NCBI RefSeq assembly: GCF_000243695.2
Contig: NZ_AHMN02000007.1
Coordinates: 1 to 64,000 of the forward strand
DNA: 64,000 nt
Direction: 5' to 3'
DNA from: Leptospira kirschneri serovar Cynopteri str. 3522 CT
Lineage (GTDB): Bacteria > Spirochaetota > Leptospiria > Leptospirales > Leptospiraceae
In this document: positions 16,885-25,352 of the stretch, piece after piece
Layout: the number at the start of each line of letters is the position of its first letter
How positions within the stretch are numbered: the first letter of the stretch is position 1
Program-made: the position numbers and the translations under genes
The notes under the pieces: generated by a model
Databases searched by the model: none
Seen by the model: only the letters and a program-made list of their open reading frames with translations
What the model was told of the DNA's origin: nothing

Positions 16885-17352
16885 TTGAAAGAAATTATTA
16901 TTAACCTCCAAGGAGATCTGGACTTTAAATTGGGAGAGATCATTCTTTCTAAATTAGAAGAACTCTCCGAGGCTCCACGTAGAGTTCTTTTAGACGCTTC
17001 CGGACTCGAGTCTGCTACCCTAGAAGGTACTTCTATACTCAATCAACTTCCAGAACGTTTTCCAAATTCTAAATTCGCGATTTGTTCTGTACCAACTGGA
17101 ATTGAAATTTCTGTAAAAAGTGAAGATAAAATTTCAGTTTTTTCCGATAGAGATTCTGCAAAATTACATTTAAACACTAATTCCAAAGGGGAAGAAGTTT
17201 CTTCGTTTATTGAAGATATACTCGTTCACTGCCCTGTTTGTTTTCATCTTTTGAAAATTCGAATTTCTGGGAATTACGGCTGTCCCGTTTGTCATTCTAA
17301 GTTTTTTGTTACAAAGGACTGGCGCACTTCCGCCTTTGAAAGATTATTATAA
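16885..17352 (+). CDS. STAS-like protein with C-terminal zinc ribbon
   Basis: 155 residues from a TTG start; no nearby ATG exists. Residues 1-95 look like a STAS fold (LQGDLDF at the start, VLLDASGLESATLEGTSIL in the middle) but lack the usual phosphorylatable DSSG serine motif. Residues about 112-140 carry two CPVC pairs (HCPVCFH and GCPVCHS), an obvious zinc ribbon. A STAS-zinc ribbon combination suggests a protein-interaction or regulatory role, not catalysis. It is divergent from the dehydratase gene and convergent with the next gene, five bases away. Confidence 0.6.
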   Translation: MKEIIINLQGDLDFKLGEIILSKLEELSEAPRRVLLDASGLESATLEGTSILNQLPERFPNSKFAICSVPTGIEISVKSEDKISVFSDRDSAKLHLNTNSKGEEVSSFIEDILVHCPVCFHLLKIRISGNYGCPVCHSKFFVTKDWRTSAFERLL

Positions 17353-17357
17353 TATTC

Positions 17358-19481
17358 TTACATTTCTTCGAAAAATCGGATCGTTTCTACAACCTCTACC
17401 GGAACGTTCCCAGCTTGGAAGTAGGGGTTGTATCTTTTTTTGATTCCCGAAACGAGTCTTCTTTTTTTGGCTTCAAAAGAATCCATCGATTCTTTGAGAA
17501 TGGGATGTTTTTGTAATTCGGTTCTTAGTTGAGGAGAAAAGGGAACGTATCGATTGAGTATGTCTCTGGCTACTCGATTGAGTCTGAGTTTTCCGGAGGA
17601 CTCGAACAGAATCCAATACGAATAATCCGAGGCGAACATATCCTTTAGATTTTTTCTATATTTTAATAGTTGTTGATCGATTCCTTTTTTTGCATCGGGG
17701 GTAAGAGCGGGGGATTTTCGATAGTTCTCCAGATAGAGATAGTATTCGGAAGTTAGTGAAGGAGGAGAGGAATCTTTCCACTTTCTTCCTCGAACCGTTC
17801 TTTCCATTTCCCATCTAAATTCTCCTAAAGTCCTTGTAATCGCAAGAGTCATGTTCTCGTTCAGGATTTGCGGAAACACAAGTCTTCCTCTCGAACTAAG
17901 TCCGGAAGTAATTTCTTGCCATAAAACTCCTCTACTTCCGAACACGGGAAGTATGATACAATCTGGACAGATTTCTTTCATTGCAAGTTCCGGTTTGCCA
18001 GGAGTTTGTTCTGGTTCGAAAGAAATTTGTCTGTAAAAAAGATGTTTATCTATTTTATGAACGTGGTCCACGACCGAATTTATTTTTTCACGCGTGACTA
18101 AAAATGCGTCCGTTTCTCCATACATTTGATCTTCGGAAAGAATCGGATAAGCAAGATTTGGATTGGCGGAAACTCCGATCAGCCCGTTGAATAATAAATT
18201 GCTTAATTCCCAATCTAGAAGATGTAACAGATCTTCGATCCCACTGTCTCCTGCGTATTCGTCCGTTCCCGTTTTGCGGACCATAGAGGCTCGGACTTGT
18301 TCGTAGGATTGTGCGAGATGATTTCTGGAAGGAGTTTTTTTTCCGGAAAGTATTAGTCCTAGCCATTCCGGTAAAAAGTAAACCGCAAGTTTATGATCAG
18401 AGGGATATGGGTCTTGTGTGTCTTTGATTTTTTCTAGAGTTTCATAGAGTTGAACGATTCTTGTGGGAGAAAGTAAATTCTCGTCCATATAAAAGAAATA
18501 TAAAAAGAGTAAAACTGGTTTTGGAACCGGAGAGATGTCCGATCTATATCTCGCATAACACGCCGAATAGAGTTCTATAAATGTCTGTATTTCTTCCGGT
18601 TTGTGTTCCTTTCGAACTAGACCAGGATGTTCTTTGAATGCTTGCACTCTTCTTTGAATTTCAGATGTACCAGAAGCACTTATAGAACCGTAGTTTAATA
18701 TCTGAGACAAACTTCCTTGGAACTTGTCTGGTAAAGTAGAATCTTCTAAAATTCCTCCTCCCATTTGAATTCCACCCCAAGCCCTTGTTTTTTCAGAATC
18801 TTTTTCGGGAGCCGTTTCTACTTGAATACCTATATCGTTTCCGTTTAGGCTATAAATTTTTGCGTCAAAACGAATCCAATCTCTATCTTCTCCTAAATAT
18901 AAAACGTGAATTTTATCTCCTGTAGAAACCGGAAATGAATGATAGAGTTTTTTTGTGAATACTTTTGCATGAATCGATTTTTGTACAAAGTCCGGTCCAG
19001 GAGGTCCAGAATACAAAAGACCGGGGAAGGCTTCTTCTCCATCGGTTAAGAATACTACCGGTAGTATTTTTTTTGGATGAGGACCTAGATCGTGTACGAG
19101 ATGTTGCAATTTTTTGAATATGGTTGCGTCTCTCCAAGCGGGAAGTTCCCCTTGATGTGCAAGATAAATTGCAAGTTCTGGAAGAAATACTTCCTGAAAC
19201 CAGGAAGAAGAATCAGCAATTTTTTGAAGAACGGAAACTCCAGCGTTATCTAAAAAGGAATGGATTTGAATTACGTCCCTTCCGTGCATGTAAGTAAGTG
19301 GCAATTTTTTTAGAATTTTCGCTCTTAGCGTAGCGCGGCGTGCAATGGAATTACGAAATCGTTTTTCTAGATAATATCCTGTAAGTAAAACTAGAGCTAC
19401 AAAGATAGTTCCGTTGATGACCGGAATCCAAGAAAATTCCGGCCAGATAAGAACTGGACGTGCTTGGGCCAAAAAAAACAT
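17358..19481 (-). CDS. large conserved hypothetical, membrane-anchored
   Basis: 707 residues with one N-terminal membrane helix (about 18-38) and a soluble remainder. I do not recognise a family for the whole protein. Residues about 190-235 (GDKIHVLYLGEDRDWIRFDAKIYS region) resemble a PilZ-like beta barrel, but the RxxxR and D/NxSxxG signature is not clear. The C-terminal half is rich in Arg/Lys and aromatic residues. It is a single minus-strand gene with no operon partner and a weak ribosome site at the ATG (19481). Confidence 0.55.
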   Translation of the reverse strand: MFFLAQARPVLIWPEFSWIPVINGTIFVALVLLTGYYLEKRFRNSIARRATLRAKILKKLPLTYMHGRDVIQIHSFLDNAGVSVLQKIADSSSWFQEVFLPELAIYLAHQGELPAWRDATIFKKLQHLVHDLGPHPKKILPVVFLTDGEEAFPGLLYSGPPGPDFVQKSIHAKVFTKKLYHSFPVSTGDKIHVLYLGEDRDWIRFDAKIYSLNGNDIGIQVETAPEKDSEKTRAWGGIQMGGGILEDSTLPDKFQGSLSQILNYGSISASGTSEIQRRVQAFKEHPGLVRKEHKPEEIQTFIELYSACYARYRSDISPVPKPVLLFLYFFYMDENLLSPTRIVQLYETLEKIKDTQDPYPSDHKLAVYFLPEWLGLILSGKKTPSRNHLAQSYEQVRASMVRKTGTDEYAGDSGIEDLLHLLDWELSNLLFNGLIGVSANPNLAYPILSEDQMYGETDAFLVTREKINSVVDHVHKIDKHLFYRQISFEPEQTPGKPELAMKEICPDCIILPVFGSRGVLWQEITSGLSSRGRLVFPQILNENMTLAITRTLGEFRWEMERTVRGRKWKDSSPPSLTSEYYLYLENYRKSPALTPDAKKGIDQQLLKYRKNLKDMFASDYSYWILFESSGKLRLNRVARDILNRYVPFSPQLRTELQKHPILKESMDSFEAKKRRLVSGIKKRYNPYFQAGNVPVEVVETIRFFEEM

Positions 19482-19818
19482 GCAAAATATATACGTTTCT
19501 TTTTTTGAGGGTCAAGCAGGATTCTTAGAGCTCTTTTCAAGAATCCTACAATTGAATTCCAAAACTTCGAACGATTCTATCTTAGATTGGATAAAGTGAG
19601 GTTTCAACTCTAAAAAGTAAATTTGATTTTGTTTATATCCTCCTTTTTAAAGATTTGTGTAAGATTATATCGTTTTTCGCAAACTCGTAGTTAGAGTTTT
19701 TACCAACCTGTTTGTTTCTACGAATTGATTCTATTTTGAATTTCTAAACCTTTTTATGTAATTTTTATCTTAATTTTAAGTATTTCAGTGACTTGATCAA
19801 ACCGTAAAATATTCCCGA

Positions 19819-20100
19819 TGTGGGAACTCATACAATTTCAGTTTACTTTAAAATTCTATCTTTTACCAACCGCGTAAAGTATAAGATTTTATGAACTTTT
19901 GAGTGATTCATCTTTCAATGAAAACTTGAAACGATCTGTTTTGTAAGATCAGAACGTTTGTAAAAGTATGAGTTCCTACATTCCCCAAATTTACCTGTAA
20001 AATTGTGATTTGTGATAGTTCCTACAAGTTAAGTCTCTTTGGGAAGTTTATGGATTTGTAAATCGTATTTTCATCGTTAGATTCAGTGGTAGTTCCCACA
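19819..20100. repeat. cluster of four TGTRGGAACT motifs
   Basis: One forward copy (TGTGGGAACTCATACA at 19819-19834) and three reverse copies (AGTATGAGTTCCTACA at 19965-19980, TGTGATAGTTCCTACA at 20011-20026, GTGGTAGTTCCCACA at 20086-20100). One-forward/three-reverse order resembles the mirrored array at 61533-62077, but no terminal repeats are visible here. Confidence 0.6.
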
Positions 20101-20214
20101 AATTATTATCAGGATGTAAATTGATACAAAGTTCCAAAACTACGGTTTCTACTCAAAACTACATGATAAAAGTATCCAACCTAATAATTTATACTTCAAT
20201 CATGTAAATTTTTT

Positions 20215-20330
20215 ATAAAGACCGGGCGTTATCGGACCGCGCTTTCAAGCTTCAGTCAATAAATTGCATGAAAGAAGCTTAATATAATATTTCGTTTTTA
20301 GTTACAATTTAGAACACGATCTGTCAAACA
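20215..20330. repeat. decayed internal fragment of the dispersed element family
   Basis: GACCGGGC..., CTTCAGTCAATAAATTGCAT and ACAATTTAGAACACGATCTGTC match in order the interior of copy H (39037-39345). Both ends are lost. Confidence 0.5.
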
Positions 20331-20434
20331 CTGGTGATATACTTTATTACATAATTTTAAGTTAAACTTTTGCCTTTTCTGATTTTTATATTGAGTCCAC
20401 ATTTTCAGCAGAATGTTACTGATCTCTATAAAAT

Positions 20435-20537
20435 TAGAGTTGTTGAAAAATTAATTCTCCATCTGTTTCTATTTTATGCAAATCGGCAATTGAAGCAGTT
20501 TTGTTAATCGCCACTATGGAATTTTTCAACAACTCTA
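20435..20537. mobile_element. 103-bp MITE-like inverted-repeat element
   Basis: Perfect 18-bp inverted repeats TAGAGTTGTTGAAAAATT (20435-20452) and its complement (20520-20537) enclose 67 bp with no coding potential. The outer TA at each end could be a TA target duplication, as for Tc1/mariner-IS630 type miniature elements. It is unrelated to the ACGYGA family. No second copy was noticed in the window. Confidence 0.55.
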
Positions 20538-20811
20538 TTGAATACCGTTAATTCTATCACAAAACGCTGATTTTATGTAAAATATTAGGTACTTTATTAT
20601 ATAGTTATGAGTAATACTCAAGTATTATAAAATAAATTATAATTTTATAAAATTATTATATTATTTCAGATTTATTACTTAAGTATTTTAGCTTATTTCA
20701 AAAATATTTTTTCATAAAATTGATTTCCTAATTTGAAAATACAGTTTTTTCATATCGGATTAAAAAATATACTTCCCAAAAAAATCGTTTCCAGTCTTGC
20801 TGGAATCACAG

Positions 20812-20980
20812 TTTTTTCATAGGTTTATCTACATTACACATAGATAGGAAGACGGTTAAAATCCGTCACGGTATCCGCCGCTGTAAGAAGGACGAAAGAC
20901 ATACTAAGCCACTGGGACAACTACCTGGGAAGGCGTGTCGAGTAGAAAGATTTCAAGTCAGAATACGGCTTATGAAATTC
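20812..20980 (+). ncRNA. cobalamin riboswitch (AdoCbl-type aptamer)
   Basis: The B12 box reads GCCACTG, nine bases, then CTGGGAAGGC (20908-20934). Upstream is the core AAGACGGTTAAAATCCGTC followed by CCGCCGCTGTAA. Closing strands TTTCATA (20815-20821) and TATGAAA (20971-20977) pair as P1. It lies about 275 bp ahead of the first gene of the cobalamin cluster and in the same direction, so it should switch off the operon when adenosylcobalamin is plentiful. An AACGTTTTG / CAAAACGTT hairpin (21045-21078) follows but lacks a T run, so termination versus translation control is open. Confidence 0.93.
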
Positions 20981-21253
20981 CTGAAGTACGTTTCGACCTC
21001 GGAAATAAGGCGACCGTAACTTAAGCAAATTTTTACAATAAAAGAACGTTTTGGTTTTATTTAGGCAATCAAAACGTTAGTCGCTCTTGTTCCTTTAAAG
21101 AAAGAGATTTTATGTATATTGTTTATACGCAAATAAGTGATTTTGTCGAAATTCTATTTTACTCCTTCTTTGTAAAAAAAAGTTTCATAAAAATAGAATC
21201 AAATTTTCTTTTTTACCTCTTTCGAAAGGAACAGAAAAAGGCTTAAATAAAAT

Positions 21254-22432
21254 ATGAATGTTCCTGGAATTCTTATCATAGGACACGGAAGTAGAGAATC
21301 TACTTACGATGGAGAATTTAAGAAGTTCGTAGAAGGATACCAAAATCTTCACCCGAAATATGAAATCAGGACCGCATATGTAGAACTCTCAAAATCTGAC
21401 GTCAAAACCGTACTTAGAGAATTTTCAAAGACACATAATAAAATATTGATATTTCCTTTATTTTTATTTGCTTCTAATCACGTCAAAAACGATATTTCTT
21501 TGGTTTTGTCCGATCTAAAACGAGAATTTGTTAATCATAGATTCATTTCCGCAATGCCTTTGGGAATACATTCAAACATTATAAATTTATTGCATATACG
21601 ATCTAAACAAAACGAGTCGTTTAGAATCCAATCAAAAACCGCCGTGATCGTGGTAGGAAGGGGCGCCTCTGACGCCGATTCCAACGGAGACTTTTACAAA
21701 GCGGTTCGTTTTTTCGAGGAGTCTTCTTCTTTTCTTTTTGTAAAACCTTGTTTTATCGGAATTACAAAACCTCTCTTACAAGAAAGTTTAGAAATTTGTA
21801 TAAAATTGAGGCCGGAACACATTCTGATTATTCCTTACTTTCTATTTTATGGAAAACTAATACAAAAGATTTCTCATATAGCCAAAGAATATTCGGAAAA
21901 ATATCCTTGGATCAAAATCGAAACGGTTTCTCATTTTGGTCCAGATCCGATTTTGTATCCGATACTTGACGAAAAAATCTCACAGGCGCTTTCTGGTACA
22001 GCGACCCTACCTTGTGATAACTGTGAGTATAGAGTTTCTATTCCTGGACTCAAAAATAAAGTGGGCGGTTTGAACTCTCTTCTTTGGAGTATGAGACATT
22101 TGGAAACTCATACTCAGGCGGCTCCTCATGAGTTTCCTCATCGAAATTTTAAAAAACATATCTTTGTCTGCGATAGCGTGGATTGTGTAAATCAAGGTAG
22201 TATTTCTTTAATCCATAAAATCCGTTCCTTTATCAGAAAACACGAAAGACAATCTGAGTTTAGAGTTTCTAAAAGTTCTTGTTTGGGCAGATGTGGCGAA
22301 GGCCCGACCGTGGTAATTTATCCAGACGGAATTTGGTATCAAAGAGTAAGCGAAAACGACGCAGAAGAATTAGTCGCCGAACACTTGTTAAATGACAGAT
22401 TGGTCACAAGACTTGTAGATAATATTATGTAG
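21254..22432 (+). CDS. cbiX: sirohydrochlorin cobaltochelatase CbiX fused to ferredoxin
   Basis: 392 residues. The first 250 form the two-lobed CbiX(L) chelatase: catalytic His11 in GHGSR and the metal-side SNHVKNDI region in the N lobe, and VGRGASDADSN opening the second lobe. From about residue 295 a thioredoxin-like [2Fe-2S] ferredoxin domain follows (FVCDSVDCVNQGS, then SSCLGRCGEGP). It inserts Co2+ into sirohydrochlorin, the entry step of anaerobic B12 synthesis. It is the first gene behind the riboswitch. Confidence 0.92.
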   Translation: MNVPGILIIGHGSRESTYDGEFKKFVEGYQNLHPKYEIRTAYVELSKSDVKTVLREFSKTHNKILIFPLFLFASNHVKNDISLVLSDLKREFVNHRFISAMPLGIHSNIINLLHIRSKQNESFRIQSKTAVIVVGRGASDADSNGDFYKAVRFFEESSSFLFVKPCFIGITKPLLQESLEICIKLRPEHILIIPYFLFYGKLIQKISHIAKEYSEKYPWIKIETVSHFGPDPILYPILDEKISQALSGTATLPCDNCEYRVSIPGLKNKVGGLNSLLWSMRHLETHTQAAPHEFPHRNFKKHIFVCDSVDCVNQGSISLIHKIRSFIRKHERQSEFRVSKSSCLGRCGEGPTVVIYPDGIWYQRVSENDAEELVAEHLLNDRLVTRLVDNIM

Positions 22433-22450
22433 TAATTGAGGAGTATAACA

Positions 22451-22822
22451 TTGGCATGTCACGAAATTGCCGCGTTGCGGTTGGGTATGATGAATTTAAT
22501 TGGAATTAAAGATGAAGTCACAATTCGACATGAACAGTCTGAAATCGGAGTTGCGTTAGAATCTACTGGACCGATTCGTTCTTTGGCGGAGGCAAAAGAT
22601 TTTGAATCGCTTATTAAGTTTTACGAAATATCTTTAACTGATTTAGAGGAAAGAATTTCAAAAATGAAAAAAGACGATCCCAAAATGGCGTATTATCGTT
22701 CTCTTTTAATCTTAACAAAAAAGATAGAATTCGAATTAAAAAATTCTGTTTTTATTTTTCAAAATTTCTTTCGGGATTTGGAAGAAATACACGATTTCGT
22801 CCACGAAATTTTTCCAACATAA
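22451..22822 (+). CDS. DUF3209-like protein of the B12 cluster
   Basis: About 123 residues, starting at TTG 22451, placed by the GAGGAG ribosome site (22438-22443) seven bases upstream; an in-frame TTG at 22436 lies before that site. The N-terminus MACHEIAALRLGMMNLIGI matches my memory of DUF3209, a small family found beside cobalamin genes and lacking an assigned function. The conserved Cys-His-Glu near the start suggests metal or thiol chemistry. The rest is helical, and ends LEEIHDFVHEIF. A role in cobalt insertion or delivery next to CbiX is possible but only inferred from position. Confidence 0.7.
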   Translation: MACHEIAALRLGMMNLIGIKDEVTIRHEQSEIGVALESTGPIRSLAEAKDFESLIKFYEISLTDLEERISKMKKDDPKMAYYRSLLILTKKIEFELKNSVFIFQNFFRDLEEIHDFVHEIFPT

Positions 22823-22827
22823 TCGAC

Positions 22828-23577
22828 ATGGCAAAATCTTCTAAAAGAGCCGAAATCAAAAATATTTGTAAAAAGAACGGCTCTGCGATAATCACTCTCG
22901 TTTCTAAAAACGGACCTCTTAACTTTTTAGGAGGTCAGTATGTAATTTTCAACTCCGGTCTTAAAACAAAAGACGGAAAAGAAATCAAACGGGCTTACTC
23001 CATTTTTTCTTCTGACACACAACAAGAAGAATTTCAAATTTGTATCCAACCGGTAACCGGTGGTCTTATATCTAATCATATTCCGAATCTTGCAATTGGT
23101 AGCGAGTTAGAATTTTCTGGTCCTTGGGGGAAATTTGTAGAAAATCCGAATTGGCCTAAAAAAGGGAAAATTCTTTTAATTGCTACCGATATTGGAATCA
23201 CGACTATTCATTCCATTCTCCATTCTTTGCGATGGAGAGATAAACTTAAAGACACTTATGTGTTATGGTATCTTTTTCTTAAGGAGAAATCCATCTCCGT
23301 CCAAGAAATTTTAAAACGACTTCCAGAAGGATTCCATTTTTTGAATGTGATTTCCGTTTCTAAAATCAATCATCCAAATAGACCCGAAGAATGTATTCGT
23401 TCTCTTAAAGAAGAGTTAGTTGCCTTCGATTTTCCCCAAAGCGCCTTTTTAGCAGGAGACGGAAAATTAATTCGAGTTGCCCAAGACTTTCTTTTAAAAA
23501 GTGGATTGGACGAAAAATTCATAGGTACGGAAACGTTTTTTAATTCTACAAAAAAATCGGAGATAACAAGTCGTTAG
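22828..23577 (+). CDS. FNR-like flavin oxidoreductase of the B12 cluster
   Basis: 249 residues of ferredoxin-NADP reductase type. GQYVIF and RAYSIFSS (about 37-63) form the flavin-binding motif. LLIATDIGITTIHSIL (about 114-129) replaces the usual GGIGITP nucleotide site, and AGDGKLIRVAQDFL sits near the end. It has no iron-sulfur cysteines. It is embedded between the DUF3209 gene and cbiD with gaps of a few bases, so it should serve B12 synthesis: reducing corrinoid cobalt, or supplying the precorrin-6A reduction for which no CbiJ/CobK gene is present. The function is inferred from context. Confidence 0.75.
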   Translation: MAKSSKRAEIKNICKKNGSAIITLVSKNGPLNFLGGQYVIFNSGLKTKDGKEIKRAYSIFSSDTQQEEFQICIQPVTGGLISNHIPNLAIGSELEFSGPWGKFVENPNWPKKGKILLIATDIGITTIHSILHSLRWRDKLKDTYVLWYLFLKEKSISVQEILKRLPEGFHFLNVISVSKINHPNRPEECIRSLKEELVAFDFPQSAFLAGDGKLIRVAQDFLLKSGLDEKFIGTETFFNSTKKSEITSR

Positions 23578-23580
23578 ACT

Positions 23581-24684
23581 ATGGCCGCAAAAGAATTAAA
23601 GGAAGGTTTTACTACAGGCGCTTGTTCTGCAGCGGCGGCTAAAGCTGCGACTAGACTTTTATTAAATAGAAAGCCTGTCTTGGAAATTGAAACGACCCTT
23701 CCTAACAAAAGACAAGTTCTTTTTACGGTCAAACGTTGCCAACTTGAAGGAGAGATTGCAACCTGCAGTGTTGTTAAAGACGCAGGGGATGACCCTGATT
23801 GTACACACGGCGCCGAACTTACAGCACGAGTTCGCTTAACAAAAGAAAACAAAATCAAGTTAAAAGGTGGAGACGGTGTTGCCGTTGTTACGAAAGCGGG
23901 GCTCGGTCTTGAAATCGGCCAGTCTGCGATCAATCCTGTTCCCAGGAAGAACATCAGCGAGATGATTTTAGAAGAATTACAAGGTAGTTCGTTTAACGGC
24001 GCTGAGGTGGAAATAAGCGTTCCAGGTGGTCAGGAAATGGCTAAAAAAACTATGAATGAACGCCTAGGTTTGATAGGTGGGATTTCTATTTTAGGAACTA
24101 CGGGTATAGTAAAACCTTATTCTACGGCCGCGTTTAAAGCAAGTGTTATACAAGCGATACAGATGGCCAGAGAATACGGTATTGATACGATCGTTCTCAC
24201 GACGGGTGGTAAATCCGAAAAGTTTGCTATGGATCTATTACCAAATTTGAATGAACTTTCCTTTATCCAAGTAGGAGATTTTATCGGAACCGGTATAAAA
24301 ACATCGGTTAAAGAATCAATTCATCACACGATCATCGTAGGAATGATTGGTAAATTATCTAAGATGGCGGACGGCGTGATGATGACTCATAGGGGTGGTT
24401 CTTCAGTAAATACTAAAATGTTGTCTATGATCGCTAGATCCATGGGAGTTCCGGAAGAGGTCGCAATCGAAATTCAAAATGCAAATACTGCAAGACACGT
24501 ATTAGAAGTTTGTAAAGCAACTGGATACGAGATAATCACAACTAAAATCTGCGAAATCGTAGCCGAAAAATGTTCTCAACACGCCGGAACGAATATAATG
24601 ATTTCTTGTTATATGGTGGATTTTGACGGAAAACTTTTAGGGAAGTGTGAAAATTTCTCTCAAAACGTTGGCTTAAATTTATGA
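23581..24684 (+). CDS. cbiD: cobalt-precorrin-5B C1-methyltransferase CbiD
   Basis: 367 residues, normal CbiD length. The N-terminus LKEGFTTGACSAAAAKAA is the family hallmark, and the glycine-rich GGISILGTTGIVKPYS segment lies near residue 165. The enzyme adds a methyl group at C1 from SAM in the anaerobic pathway, after CbiG has removed the C2 fragment. The start follows the FNR-like stop by three bases, and the end overlaps cbiC by 4 bp. Confidence 0.97.
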   Translation: MAAKELKEGFTTGACSAAAAKAATRLLLNRKPVLEIETTLPNKRQVLFTVKRCQLEGEIATCSVVKDAGDDPDCTHGAELTARVRLTKENKIKLKGGDGVAVVTKAGLGLEIGQSAINPVPRKNISEMILEELQGSSFNGAEVEISVPGGQEMAKKTMNERLGLIGGISILGTTGIVKPYSTAAFKASVIQAIQMAREYGIDTIVLTTGGKSEKFAMDLLPNLNELSFIQVGDFIGTGIKTSVKESIHHTIIVGMIGKLSKMADGVMMTHRGGSSVNTKMLSMIARSMGVPEEVAIEIQNANTARHVLEVCKATGYEIITTKICEIVAEKCSQHAGTNIMISCYMVDFDGKLLGKCENFSQNVGLNL

Positions 24685-25352
24685 ACGATATGAGACAAAT
24701 GACTAATCTAGGAAGAAATATCGAGAACAAATCTTTTTCGATTATTGACGAAGAAGCCGGAATTCATTCTTTTTCACAAGAAGAATGGGAAGTGGTCCGA
24801 AGAATTATACACGCGACCGCGGATTTTGATTATAAAAACATTACCAAAATTCATCCACAAGCGATCGATTCTGGAATCCAAGCGTTGAAAAAAGGATGTC
24901 CGATCGTATGTGACGTTCAGATGATTTTGGCCGGTCTGAATCCGGAAAGACTTAAAGTTTACGGTTGCAAAACATATTGTTTCATCTCGGACGAAGACGT
25001 AATCGAAAACGCTAAGAGAAAAAATTCTACCAGGGCCATCGAATCGATTCAAAAAGCAAATTCATTCAATCTTTTGAATGAGTCTCTGGTAGTGATAGGT
25101 AACGCGCCAACGGCTTTGCTCGAAATCGAAAGACTGATTCGTCAAGAAGGGATCAAGCCGGCTCTTATTGTGGGAGTTCCGGTGGGTTTTGTTTCCGCAA
25201 AAGAATCCAAAGAGACTATTCTAAGATTAGAATATTCTAATGCTCATTCGATTCCATATATTCTTACAATGGGTAGAAAAGGGGGAAGTACAATCGCGGT
25301 TGCGATTCTTCATGCACTTCTTTTGTTATCTTCTAAAAGAGGAGAAATATGA
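24681..25352 (+). CDS. cbiC: cobalt-precorrin-8 methylmutase CbiC
   Basis: 223 residues of the CobH/CbiC family. The active-site histidine is in RIIHATADFDY (about residue 50) and the CDVQMILAGL segment near 73-82 is typical. It moves the C11 methyl to C12 to give cobyrinic acid (Co-bound). The N-terminus is about 15-20 residues longer than usual; the chosen ATG overlaps the cbiD stop (ATGA), which supports it. It overlaps the next gene by 4 bp. Confidence 0.95.
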   Translation: MNDMRQMTNLGRNIENKSFSIIDEEAGIHSFSQEEWEVVRRIIHATADFDYKNITKIHPQAIDSGIQALKKGCPIVCDVQMILAGLNPERLKVYGCKTYCFISDEDVIENAKRKNSTRAIESIQKANSFNLLNESLVVIGNAPTALLEIERLIRQEGIKPALIVGVPVGFVSAKESKETILRLEYSNAHSIPYILTMGRKGGSTIAVAILHALLLLSSKRGEI

